Program-made: the position numbers and the translations under genes | NCBI GenBank assembly: GCA_004151065.3 | Contig: NWUY0300032948.1 | Coordinates: 10,398-33,469, forward strand | Source: Larix sibirica | Taxonomy: Eukaryota > Streptophyta > Pinopsida > Pinales > Pinaceae | DNA: 23,072 bases | Reading direction: 5' to 3' | The notes under the pieces: model-generated | Seen by the model: the letters and a program-made list of their open reading frames with translations, nothing else | The model's database searches: none | Told to the model about the DNA's origin: nothing | In this document: piece by piece, positions 8,343 to 19,321 of the stretch | Layout of the letters: each line of letters opens with the position of its first letter | Position numbering within the stretch: the stretch's first letter is position 1

Positions 8343-9295
8343 TGTCAAGCACCCGGTGACCTCTCGGTGACTCTTGGGTCATTGGTACTGAGTCTGCTAA
8401 TTAAATTTTCCTTTGATATTCAAATTTGTTTTTCTTTTGTTTTAATTAAACAGATACACCATAAATAAATATATAGCCGCCAATAAAATGAATATAAAAT
8501 CTCTACATATTTTCTCCATTGACATGCACTCGCCAATGCCATTATTTATATCCTGTTAATTCATACCATGACAATAATTCAATCACACATAAATAAATAC
8601 CAATAATTTATACATAGATAAAGACTTATATGAAAATATGATCAACTGACTGCAAACCAAGGATGTTCCTCCCAGCCGTAGGCTCTATCAATCCATATCT
8701 TTCTTTGACAAAGCCACCCCTGAGTTGAGGCTACCCATCCACAAGAAGGTTTCGTGTTTCTACTATAGCTACCCAATCTTCTATTCTCTGCCTAGATCTA
8801 TATCCCCGTTCTCGTGATGGTGATAAAACCATAGGTGGTTTAGTTCTGACAACAATGATGGTTCAACCGTTGGAAGAATGATGAAAAATGGTCTAGTATC
8901 CAAAATGGGTGTCTCTGATAGGAAGGAGTGATGGAAGAATGGGTTATCTCTCACTATTTATATGCATGGTTGAGACTATCCAAGTGGCACCAAGGTTGAT
9001 GGGAACTAGTCACTTGGCATTCGTACGGTTGGACACTTTCCCCCCTTTTCTAAGGAGAATTGGACAAGTGACATATTTGGAATTAGATACCTTTTCCCCC
9101 TCCAATCCCAGGCTTAGGATGATCAATGTCCCCCTTGTGGAAGGATACCCCCCCATCTCTTCTTTGTCCTTCTTGGTTTGCATTAGTCATGTTTTTTGTA
9201 TAAAATGTACATAATTACATTGTTCAAGTTTGACTTTTAGACATATCATCCATATTTACATAATTACACTCTGGGGTAAAAAATGGGGTGTTACA
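8343..9295 (-). mobile_element. 3' LTR of a Ty3/gypsy-type retrotransposon (953 bp)
   Basis: On the minus strand it begins TGTAACACCCC directly after a polypurine tract and ends TTGACA, giving the TG...CA ends of LTRs. TGTAACACCC-type starts are common among plant gypsy LTRs. The left edge is fixed independently because LTR-C homology stops at 8342. The LTR has its own TATA box (8954-8962). No matching 5' LTR is seen in this window, so the pair cannot be dated. Open frames inside it are chance frames. Superfamily is inferred from the LTR start and tract, not from protein domains. Confidence 0.75.
8954..8962 (-). promoter_or_regulatory. TATA box of the gypsy-type LTR
   Basis: Minus strand TATAAATAG within GCATATAAATAGTGAGAG, a canonical plant TATA context. 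It lies 333 bases into the LTR, leaving about 0.6 kb for R plus U5. Start site inferred. Confidence 0.6.
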
Positions 9296-9309
9296 TTCCC
9301 CTCCCCCTT
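9296..9309 (-). other. Polypurine tract of the gypsy-type element
   Basis: The minus strand reads AAGGGGGAGGGGAA, 14 purines without interruption, directly before the TGTAACA LTR start. This is the expected position of the second-strand primer and sets the element's orientation. Confidence 0.85.
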
Positions 9310-9314
9310 AATTT

Positions 9315-9334
9315 ATGCACCGTCCTCGGTGCAT
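9315..9334. repeat. Palindromic hairpin beside the polypurine tract
   Basis: ATGCACCG (9315-9322) and CGGTGCAT (9327-9334) form a perfect 8-bp stem with a TCCT loop, five bases from the tract. It is repeated at 16539-16558 in the duplicate. Confidence 0.6.
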
Positions 9335-9787
9335 CGTCAACACTATATATACAATGATAGATTTAAACATGTCCCAAAACAGGTACAATATATCGCTGCA
9401 CAGCCTCCTTTAGTTTCCAAGTTGTATTCTTAGCCATATTTTCCATAGTGCTCTTGGTATTGAAATCTGATATATTTGTTGGCCATCTCATCCAAAATGC
9501 ACTAACATTTATCATCCAGTACCTTAGTTTTATTTCCAGGCTCAGCACATCTACATGTACCTCTGTCATTCATTAACAAAAATTATGCATGTTGTGATTA
9601 TTCAGATTAAATGGTCATAATATCTATAACAATTTTCCAATTCCAAAATATAAGAACGCATATACATTTCATCAAATAAGTAGGAAATCTCTATCCAATA
9701 CGTATCTGCATGCACATTTCTTTTCCTTCTCAAGGTTTCCACATGAAATAATTCAGCTCACTGCTCCTCTTGACACACAAGGAATGG

Positions 9788-9951
9788 GGCTCCTTTCTCT
9801 TAGTTAACAATACCTCGGGCTCCCTTCTTTGAGTTAACAGTACCTCGGGTTTGTTCCCCGATACCCTTCTAGTGCACAACACAATGAATGGGGCTCCCTT
9901 CTCTAAGTTAATAGTACTTCAGGCTCCCTTCTCTGAGTTAACAACACCTCA
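9788..9951. repeat. Nested minisatellite: 30-bp units within a 104-bp duplication
   Basis: Four 30-bp units of the form GGCTCCCTTCTNTGAGTTAA start at 9788, 9818, 9892 and 9922. The first and second pairs are themselves copies 104 bp apart, with a shared CTCGGGTTTGTTCCCC-like spacer. A diverged fifth unit lies near 10099-10130. The 30-bp period is a whole number of codons, and the minus frame reads EVLLTQRREP repeatedly, but stops interrupt it. It recurs at 17012-17175. Confidence 0.75.
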
Positions 9952-10809
9952 GGTTTGTTACCCCAATTCCCTTCCGATGTTCCCGCATAGGCCGACCTGG
10001 GAATCTTCGTGCTATGATTCTAGTGTCTTGAATCACTCCTAGCAAATTCATTAGAGTTTCCTCTTCTTTCCAGTCACTCACCCTCCAGGCTCAGGCATCC
10101 CCTTCTTTGAGTCAACAGTCCCTTGGGTGATCCATCATTTACCCAGGGATTTCTTGCACAAGAAGAGTACAACTTTAGGGTTCTCATGTCTTTACAGTGG
10201 CGTTCTTCCCAAGCTCTCCAACTTACAATTTCCACCATGGGCTCATAATAAGCAGATTTACCATCCACCTATGTCATAAACAAAAACATACATGTATTAA
10301 GAATCATACTTTCATATATCAAGTAGTATTGGAAATCATTCTCTTCACAATTAAATTTCCAAATAAGAATCTTGAGTTCCACACATAATACTTAGCGTTC
10401 AAATGGAAAGAGCAATGATCCATGTCTTTGTTTTGGCTCACTTTTACTGCCATATCTAAGGCATCTTCTTCTTTCACCCAACTTTGTTCTTTTGACAAAG
10501 CATTCTTGTAGTCCATCCATGTGACTACTTTTCGTGCATTTCTTTCACTGTATCCACAACAATTACAATTCTAGACATTGTTGTTTTAGCTCTTGCAGGC
10601 CATATCTCATGGTCTCCCTGCAATATGTCCTCGGATATCCAACTTTTAGTTAACTATGAGGTCATTCTCGTAGTGTTTTGTCCTTTACATGTGGTAGTGC
10701 TAAGTTTTTCTCTCTTTTTTCTCATTATGTGCGTATGCTCGCTGCCATGTCCAAAACAACTCTACTTGCAATATGTTATTTTAACAAAATTTGCAAATCA
10801 ACCTAACAA

Positions 10810-10837
10810 CAATGAGTATTCATTCATATACTCATTG
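10810..10837. repeat. Perfect 10-bp inverted repeat
   Basis: CAATGAGTAT (10810-10819) and ATACTCATTG (10828-10837) with an 8-base loop. Repeated at 18034-18061. No role can be assigned. Confidence 0.5.
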
Positions 10838-11680
10838 CTTTTTGACATTCATAATAACCTATTAAATAATATCAGAATTATAATATCAACCATTCAATCA
10901 TTTTCAACTGCTAACATGTTGAATGCAACAAAATACCATTCTCCATATATTTATTATCAGCACATCAAGCATTTCACAATGCAATCAATACATGTGCCAA
11001 CATGCACATGTACATATTCTACTTATGTATATTCACTCAATGCATCCTTGCATTGATTCACGAATGTCATAATGCCAAATCTTATGATCTTTCGTGATAT
11101 GTTGAAGGGTTCAAACGACACCTTGACACATTATCCATTCCCTCACAATTACTTATTTGATCATCTAGATACCCTCCTCTTCATCCCAAACACCACACTA
11201 AGAATATAATTCTTTAGTGCTCTTCAGTGTTGGAAAAGAGGTTGCAGTCCAATACATCAATCATAAGCAAGGAAATTATTGGATACTTGTGTGGCACCGT
11301 ATCCTTCCCAATTTCCCACAACACATGGCTTCTCACATGGTTATCTGATATGACATATTTTTTCCAAGCAGGAGTATAATACTCCTTTGCAATGGTTATC
11401 AACGCTTACTCATTCCAATATTGGCACACTAACTCATGAATGCACCAAAATATTTTGAGTTCCTTTTAACCCAAGGCTTTATTCCTTTATCTCAATTATA
11501 TATAGATGACATACACGCATTCAAGTATCATCATGAACATATCAATGAATATATCAAGCATGATTGGAGGAATTCTTACATAATTCCTTCTACACTCATA
11601 TAACATAGGCATGATCAATTCCATACCTGTATGGTTTCCATCCACACCTCAATTGTTACCTGATCAACTGGTGTTTCTTG

Positions 11681-12102
11681 GGAACTCACATGATTTCCTC
11701 AATCAACCTCATGGCAAGCTCTTTCCTTGTTCTCTTTCAATGTGATATTGATCTCCACAAGCAGCTGCATCATCGACATATTAAACCAGGTTCTCAAGCC
11801 TTCCTAGTTATACAACACATCAAAAACCATACTTAGTTATCATCTCATACTCGGCCTATATCAACATATCACTCTTAGCCATATGCAATTTCACATACAT
11901 GCATTTCAAGCATATTCTCATGCACTCTATCATATATTATTTCTCAATATGCTTACTAGTGCATATGCTTTCCTGTTATGCTACACTCTTGCATTCTTAT
12001 ACGATAAAGCTATCTACACATAGATACTTTCTTAACAAAGAGAAACATAAGCAATGTAAAAGAGAAGAGTCAAGGAATTTCTTCCTCCCCATTCCTCTTC
12101 AT
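11681..12102. other. Divergent end of the left 7.2-kb copy
   Basis: After about 6.8 kb of near identity, this part and its partner (18905-19321) drop abruptly to roughly 80% with several indels, while remaining clearly homologous. It looks like a different copy of the same element interior, either a wrong extension at a contig end or a recombination point. Confidence 0.65.
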
Positions 12103-12103
12103 N
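12103..12103. other. Single N at the 7.2-kb repeat junction
   Basis: The left copy ends and the right copy starts on either side of this one base. This is the same arrangement as at 3236 and is the main sign of unmerged contig overlap. Confidence 0.8.
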
Positions 12104-12961
12104 AACTCAAATATGCCAACACATGTAATGGTTCCAATGTCCCTGGTCTAACCATGGCATATGCTCCAAATGTTGTTACATGGTATCACATGGTGTTCTT
12201 TGGTTCATACCCCCAAAACTTATGCAAATATGGTGTATTCGTGGCATAGGTTTTAACCACCACCAAATCATATCATACAATTAGAACAATACGTTTGTTG
12301 TGTGGCTGTCCAACCCCCATATATGGCACTTGTTGTATATTTACAAAACATGTGTTGGTTGGTTGTTTGGCGGGAGACCCAGGGTCAAACCCATAGGCTC
12401 TTGTCGCCACTTTTTTTGATTAAATCCACCCATTCAAAGAAAAATACAATATTTACCATATGTCTTCACAAGTAGTATTTATGGTGTGTTGGTAAAGGCT
12501 TGTGGCTCGCGGTCACGAGGTTGTAGGAGTTCAACTCTTCAACTCCTGCACCATCACTTTTTTTTGGTAGACCAAATAAGCCCGAACCAATCTGCCACAT
12601 GTCCTTGCTGGATTGGTCCACTTCGATACCATGTCACCATTTCCACTGGATGCCAACTCAGCTCTAACCTGCCGCACGACTGCCAACCTGTCAACTAGAG
12701 TGCCATGTGGTATGATGAGGGGCTGCAATGTAGGCCATGTGGCACCCTTCCAGTGGTGCCACATGGCATCTCTTTTTTTTTTGGCCATTTTGCACCATGA
12801 AATGACTTCTTTATTGAAACTTCAGAATAACATATCTTTTTTCATACAGACTTTGTTTGACGCAAAACGAACATTTCCGAAAAGTTATCATCGAGATCTT
12901 CACAATGGATTCACTTTCATCAACATTCAAGCACTTTTGTTTCTTTAGCGATCCTGGATCA
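12104..12961 (-). mobile_element. LTR-B right part, duplicate copy
   Basis: Equals 4880-5737 apart from three substitutions (12393, 12402, 12409). It includes the SINE-like segment (A-box-like 12482-12492) and the 12-bp hairpin (12734-12767). It ends GGATCA at 12961. Confidence 0.8.
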
Positions 12962-13101
12962 TTCATTCCCATTGAGGAATTTTTGGACCTCCAAAAGTTT
13001 TACATACAAACATGGTGAGCGCTCTTGCTGTCACCAGCTTTCTAAGAAAGATTTGGTTTCTTCTAGATCTATGGTCCTATGAGTGATGCTTGGTCCTCTC
13101 C

Positions 13102-13470
13102 CTAATCTTCTACCAACATCTCCCTCTGCCCTGGCTCATATGAAGATGAACCTTCTAGGCAACCTCCTTGGTTGTCTGCTGCCCTATGAGTGTCCTCCAA
13201 TATTTGACAAAATGTGCAAGTATTAACAATTTCCAAATCATAGCTGATATAACTACCATGGTCACAATTTGTCCATGTATTGGATGGACCTCTGGCTCCT
13301 TTTGTAGTTGATCATTCTCCAACTTGTTCCTGCACCACCTGTTCCAAGAGAAATCGTAGTTTTCTCTTCTCATCCTCTTCAACCTCAAGAAGCCTTCTGA
13401 GCTTTACATTCTCTGCTTGAATGCACTGGTTGATCTCTTCCAATTCTTGGATATTCACACCTTTGCCCAT
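13102..13470 (-). pseudogene. Gag-like coiled-coil protein remnant, duplicate copy
   Basis: Same as 5878-6246, including the in-frame TGA at codon 53. The one difference (G at 13178, A at 5954) changes Val to Ala at codon 98 in this frame. If the 7.2-kb repeat is an assembly effect this is the same locus, and the difference may be allelic or a sequencing error. Confidence 0.55.
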
Positions 13471-13499
13471 GATGATGTTCACAATCAACAATTAATCAG

Positions 13500-13515
13500 A
13501 CCTGCTCTGATACCA
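13500..13515 (-). other. Primer-binding site, duplicate copy
   Basis: Identical to 6276-6291, three bases from the LTR edge at 13519. Confidence 0.8.
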
Positions 13516-13518
13516 ACC

Positions 13519-15566
13519 TGATCCGAGATTTATGCGAGAACTTTCTTAACAAAAATCTTCGATGAAGGACCTTTTACTCACGATTATGTTGCATGTGAAC
13601 ATGAGCAAATTATCATTATAAGCATCTTTAAACATGATCAACCATACGTCAATGCAATAGAAATTCAATCACGTAAATGAACAACCATGTGATAATGGAG
13701 TTCACTAGACTATGTTGGCTACATCTCTGGGCCCGCTTCAACTATGAATCGATCCATTAATATGATGAATAAAATGCATAAAATTTGATTACATCACAAA
13801 AGGATTTCAACTGCAAGAAGTCTTTACCAACTGCTCTCTGCTTGGACTGCATAACAAGTGTTTCTGTAAGACCACATTCTCTTGACGACCCTTCACCTTT
13901 GTTCTTCAGACCAAGAATTTCAAAGGGCAACACTTGTATCAATATGCAACCTGTAGTTGATTTTGTTGCACAACAACTGTCTTTGAAAAGCCACAATTCC
14001 CTTAAATTCCTTCACCTTTGTTCTTCATATGGAGAATGTTGAAGCCCGACACTTACATCAATGCATGACTGTATTTGATAATCACGTGACCATATATTTG
14101 CAGAATCTAAGCAAGTTCATACTTGCCTCATCATGTCCCAAAGAGCTTATGAAACTCAGACAAGTTTACAAAGTTGCCAAAGGGGATTTATGCATAAACA
14201 AAATGCCTCTCACAAAGAAGTGGCTATAAGCCCATTACAACATGGCAACATCTATACAAAGTTGCCCAACATAGGCTTTAGGAAAAATAATACCTCTCAC
14301 GAAAGTGGCTACAAGCCTATTACAATCATGGCAACATCAATCTTTAATTACAATCACCATCAAAGTGTATTAGTGGACGACATCGTGGTCTTCCAATCCC
14401 ACTATCAAATGCACATGGCTATTTTCCATTATCAATTCACAAGGAAATCTCAAGTCACAACTATGATAAGAAGAAATACACTTTAGTGGAAGAGTCCATG
14501 GTCTCTAAATCCACTACAAAAGTGCACATGACCAAGTTCCATGAATGCCTTTGCTTGCCACCACATATGGCATCAATACAATACATTGGGATTCAATAGT
14601 TTTCATAATAAACGCTAAAATAAAGAAAACCCATCAAATAAAAGTACACCATATACAAAGGCATAACTCAAAAACTTTTATTGAAAGTGCATTACCCATG
14701 TCATGGCCATCGCTTGGGAGTCTCCATGTCCTCCACTCCCTATGCCTTTGGCCTTGGCCTCGATGGCCCTCATTGCAAGAGGCTTGTCTTGTGACTTACA
14801 TTGTCAAATGACTTGCTCCTTGGCTCAATGATGAGGACACTTTTATAGTGAAAGGGGTCCTAAACACACCCCCTATTTTCAAACATAAACCTTGCCCCCA
14901 TGTGTGCACATAAATCAACAAGGCATTTGATTTTAAAAAGGCATAACCAAAGTCTTTAAATACCATATGGTTATAACCACCATTCATAATATGGCATGTA
15001 AGTTCTAAAGTCCAACAATACCTTGGTTCGCCAACTCAAATATGCCAACACACGTAATGGTTCCAACGTTCCTTGGCTAACCATGGCATGTGCTCCAAAT
15101 CTTGTTACATGGTATCACATGGTGTTTGTTGGTTCATGCCCCCAAAACTTATGCAAATAGGGTGTATTGGTGGCATATGTTTTAACCGCCACCAAATCAT
15201 ATCATATAATTATAACAATACGTTGGTTGTTCGGCGGTCTGACCCCCATATATGGCAGTTGTAATATATTAATAAAACATGTGTTGGTTGGTTGTTGGGC
15301 GAGAGACCCAGGGTCAAACCTGCACGCTGGTGGTCATGAGGTTGCGTGTTCAACTCTTGCGCCCTTCCATTTTTTTGGTAGACCAAAATGGCCCGAAACA
15401 ATATGTTGTGTGCCCTTGCTGGATTGGTCCACCTCGATACCATGTCACCATTGCCACTGGATGCCAACCTAGCTCTAACCTTCCATGCGACTACTAGCCT
15501 GTCAACTGGGGTGCCATGTGGCATCATGAGGGGCTGCTGTGTAGGCATCATATAGGACACGTGGCA
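13519..15566 (-). mobile_element. LTR-C, duplicate copy
   Basis: Copy of 6295-8342, with the TATA box at 14840-14850, the same 110-bp deletion and the same cut-off at the gypsy-type insertion. Confidence 0.8.
14840..14850 (-). promoter_or_regulatory. LTR promoter TATA box (LTR-C duplicate)
   Basis: Minus strand CACTATAAAAG, copy of 7616-7626. Confidence 0.6.
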
Positions 15567-16519
15567 TGTCAAGCACCCGGTGACCTCTCGGTGACTCTTG
15601 GGTCATTGGTACTGAGTCTGCTAATTAAATTTTCCTTTGATATTCAAATTTGTTTTTCTTTTGTTTTAATTAAACAGATACACCATAAATAAATATATAG
15701 CCGCCAATAAAATGAATATAAAATCTCTACATATTTTCTCCATTGACATGCACTCGCCAATGCCATTATTTATATCCTGTTAATTCATACCATGACAATA
15801 ATTCAATCACACATAAATAAATACCAATAATTTATACATAGATAAAGACTTATATGAAAATATGATCAACTGACTGCAAACCAAGGATGTTCCTCCCAGC
15901 CGTAGGCTCTATCAATCCATATCTTTCTTTGACAAAGCCACCCCTGAGTTGAGGCTACCCATCCACAAGAAGGTTTCGTGTTTCTACTATAGCTACCCAA
16001 TCTTCTATTCTCTGCCTAGATCTATATCCCCGTTCTCGTGATGGTGATAAAACCATAGGTGGTTTAGTTCTGACAACAATGATGGTTCAACCGTTGGAAG
16101 AATGATGAAAAATGGTCTAGTATCCAAAATGGGTGTCTCTGATAGGAAGGAGTGATGGAAGAATGGGTTATCTCTCACTATTTATATGCATGGTTGAGAC
16201 TATCCAAGTGGCACCAAGGTTGATGGGAACTAGTCACTTGGCATTCGTACGGTTGGACACTTTCCCCCCTTTTCTAAGGAGAATTGGACAAGTGACATAT
16301 TTGGAATTAGATACCTTTTCCCCCTCCAATCCCAGGCTTAGGATGATCAATGTCCCCCTTGTGGAAGGATACCCCCCCATCTCTTCTTTGTCCTTCTTGG
16401 TTTGCATTAGTCATGTTTTTTGTATAAAATGTACATAATTACATTGTTCAAGTTTGACTTTTAGACATATCATCCATATTTACATAATTACACTCTGGGG
16501 TAAAAAATGGGGTGTTACA
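15567..16519 (-). mobile_element. 3' LTR of the gypsy-type element, duplicate copy
   Basis: Copy of 8343-9295 with no difference seen, TATA box at 16178-16186. It should not be read as the partner LTR of 8343-9295: both copies have the same LTR-C flank on the left and the same polypurine tract on the right, which a 5' and 3' pair would not. Confidence 0.75.
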
Positions 16520-16533
16520 TTCCCCTCCCCCTT
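16520..16533 (-). other. Polypurine tract, duplicate copy
   Basis: Copy of 9296-9309, followed by the hairpin at 16539-16558. Confidence 0.8.
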
Positions 16534-19321
16534 AATTTATGCACCGTCCTCGGTGCATCGTCAACACTATATATACAATGATAGATTTAAACATGTCCCA
16601 AAACAGGTACAATATATCGCTGCACAGCCTCCTTTAGTTTCCAAGTTGTATTCTTAGCCATATTTTCCATAGTGCTCTTGGTATTGAAATCTGATATATT
16701 TGTTGGCCATCTCATCCAAAATGCACTAACATTTATCATCCAGTACCTTAGTTTTATTTCCAGGCTCAGCACATCTACATGTACCTCTGTCATTCATTAA
16801 CAAAAATTATGCATGTTGTGATTATTCAGATTAAATGGTCATAATATCTATAACAATTTTCCAATTCCAAAATATAAGAACGCATATACATTTCATCAAA
16901 TAAGTAGGAAATCTCTATCCAATACGTATCTGCATGCACATTTCTTTTCCTTCTCAAGGTTTCCACATGAAATAATTCAGCTCACTGCTCCTCTTGACAC
17001 ACAAGGAATGGGGCTCCTTTCTCTTAGTTAACAATACCTCGGGCTCCCTTCTTTGAGTTAACAGTACCTCGGGTTTGTTCCCCGATACCCTTCTAGTGCA
17101 CAACACAATGAATGGGGCTCCCTTCTCTAAGTTAATAGTACTTCAGGCTCCCTTCTCTGAGTTAACAACACCTCAGGTTTGTTACCCCAATTCCCTTCCG
17201 ATGTTCCCGCATAGGCCGACCTGGGAATCTTCGTGCTATGATTCTAGTGTCTTGAATCACTCCTAGCAAATTCATTAGAGTTTCCTCTTCTTTCCAGTCA
17301 CTCACCCTCCAGGCTCAGGCATCCCCTTCTTTGAGTCAACAGTCCCTTGGGTGATCCATCATTTACCCAGGGATTTCTTGCACAAGAAGAGTACAACTTT
17401 AGGGTTCTCATGTCTTTACAGTGGCGTTCTTCCCAAGCTCTCCAACTTACAATTTCCACCATGGGCTCATAATAAGCAGATTTACCATCCACCTATGTCA
17501 TAAACAAAAACATACATGTATTAAGAATCATACTTTCATATATCAAGTAGTATTGGAAATCATTCTCTTCACAATTAAATTTCCAAATAAGAATCTTGAG
17601 TTCCACACATAATACTTAGCGTTCAAATGGAAAGAGCAATGATCCATGTCTTTGTTTTGGCTCACTTTTACTGCCATATCTAAGGCATCTTCTTCTTTCA
17701 CCCAACTTTGTTCTTTTGACAAAGCATTCTTGTAGTCCATCCATGTGACTACTTTTCGTGCATTTCTTTCACTGTATCCACAACAATTACAATTCTAGAC
17801 ATTGTTGTTTTAGCTCTTGCAGGCCATATCTCATGGTCTCCCTGCAATATGTCCTCGGATATCCAACTTTTAGTTAACTATGAGGTCATTCTCGTAGTGT
17901 TTTGTCCTTTACATGTGGTAGTGCTAAGTTTTTCTCTCTTTTTTCTCATTATGTGCGTATGCTCGCTGCCATGTCCAAAACAACTCTACTTGCAATATGT
18001 TATTTTAACAAAATTTGCAAATCAACCTAACAACAATGAGTATTCATTCATATACTCATTGCTTTTTGACATTCATAATAACCTATTAAATAATATCAGA
18101 ATTATAATATCAACCATTCAATCATTTTCAACTGCTAACATGTTGAATGCAACAAAATACCATTCTCCATATATTTATTATCAGCACATCAAGCATTTCA
18201 CAATGCAATCAATACATGTGCCAACATGCACATGTACATATTCTACTTATGTATATTCACTCAATGCATCCTTGCATTGATTCACGAATGTCATAATGCC
18301 AAATCTTATGATCTTTCGTGATATGTTGAAGGGTTCAAACGACACCTTGACACATTATCCATTCCCTCACAATTACTTATTTGATCATCTAGATACCCTC
18401 CTCTTCATCCCAAACACCACACTAAGAATATAATTCTTTAGTGCTCTTCAGTGTTGGAAAAGAGGTTGCAGTCCAATACATCAATCATAAGCAAGGAAAT
18501 TATTGGATACTTGTGTGGCACCGTATCCTTCCCAATTTCCCACAACACATGGCTTCTCACATGGTTATCTGATATGACATATTTTTTCCAAGCAGGAGTA
18601 TAATACTCCTTTGCAATGGTTATCAACGCTTACTCATTCCAATATTGGCACACTAACTCATGAATGCACCAAAATATTTTGAGTTCCTTTTAACCCAAGG
18701 CTTTATTCCTTTATCTCAATTATATATAGATGACATACACGCATTCAAGTATCATCATGAACATATCAATGAATATATCAAGCATGATTGGAGGAATTCT
18801 TACATAATTCCTTCTACACTCATATAACATAGGCATGATCAATTCCATACCTGTATGGTTTCCATCCACACCTCAATTGTTACCTGATCAACTGGTGTTT
18901 CTTGGATTCATATGATTCCTGCCATCAACCTCATGACAAGCTCTTTCCTTGTTCCTCTTTCAATGTGAGATTGATCTCCACAAGTAGCGACACCCATCAA
19001 CATCTTCGGTCGGATCCTCAACCCTTCTTGGTTATACAACATATCAGAAACCATACTTAGTTATCATGACATACTCATCGTATAACATGATACCACTCTT
19101 ATCTCATATGCAATTTAACATATAAGCATTCAAGTATATTCTCATGCACTCTATCACATATTATTTCTCAATATGCTATTAGTGCATATGCATTCATTAT
19201 GTTACACTCTTTCATTTTTATGCCATAAATCTATCTACACACAACTATTTTGTTAACGTAAAGAAACATAGACAATGCAAAAGGAGAGTCAAGGAAGTTA
19301 TCCCTCTCCATTCCCCTTCAT
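16534..19321 (-). other. Gypsy-type interior, duplicate copy
   Basis: Copy of 9310-12102, with the nested minisatellite at 17012-17175 and the inverted repeat at 18034-18061. From 18905 it differs from the left copy. No domain recognised. Confidence 0.5.

Larger units (their letters stand above)
9310..11680 (-). other. Internal region of the gypsy-type element, no recognisable coding domain
   Basis: This AT-rich stretch lies upstream of the polypurine tract in element sense. I looked for integrase, RNase H and reverse transcriptase motifs in the minus frames and recognised none; all open frames are under 70 codons on this strand. The 143-codon plus-strand frame at 10625-11056 is hydrophobic and low in complexity and runs against the element, so it is not called. 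The stretch holds a nested minisatellite (9788-9951), a hairpin beside the tract (9315-9334) and another at 10810-10837. It may be eroded pol or a non-coding (LARD-like) interior. Confidence 0.5.
4880..12102. repeat. 7.2-kb direct repeat, left copy (probable false duplication)
   Basis: This stretch recurs at 12104-19321 with an offset of 7224. From 4880 to about 11680 I found only four differences (5169, 5178, 5185 and 5954). From 11681 to 12102 the copies drop to roughly 80% identity with small indels. The copy ends exactly at the N (12103), and the right copy starts exactly after it. This is the pattern of two overlapping contig ends left side by side. A real tandem duplication is not excluded. 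Confidence 0.85.
12104..19321. repeat. 7.2-kb direct repeat, right copy
   Basis: Second copy of 4880-12102. It starts in the middle of LTR-B at the word AACTCAAATATGCC and includes the rest of LTR-B, internal domain 2, LTR-C, the gypsy-type LTR and part of its interior. Unlike the left copy it continues without a break past 19321, so this is likely the better-supported contig for the gypsy-type interior. Confidence 0.85.

Noticed and set aside
7986-8348. 120-codon minus-strand frame and overlapping plus-strand frames (7943-8248, 8055-8273)
   Set aside because: They lie in LTR U3 with the SINE-like segment, cross the gypsy-type insertion edge and are not kept in LTR-A or LTR-B.
10625-11056. 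143-codon plus-strand open frame, longest in the window
   Set aside because: It is hydrophobic then Asn/Tyr/Ser-rich, follows AT-rich composition, runs against the element and has no recognised domain.
8343-16519. Reading the LTR copies at 8343-9295 and 15567-16519 as the 5' and 3' LTR of one element
   Set aside because: Both copies have the same flanks on both sides (LTR-C on the left, polypurine tract on the right) because they lie in the 7.2-kb repeat. A true pair would have different inner and outer neighbours.
4880-19321. Recent genomic tandem duplication of 7.2 kb
   Set aside because: Not excluded, but both copies stop exactly at a single N and the same pattern recurs at 3236, so contig overlap is the simpler reading.
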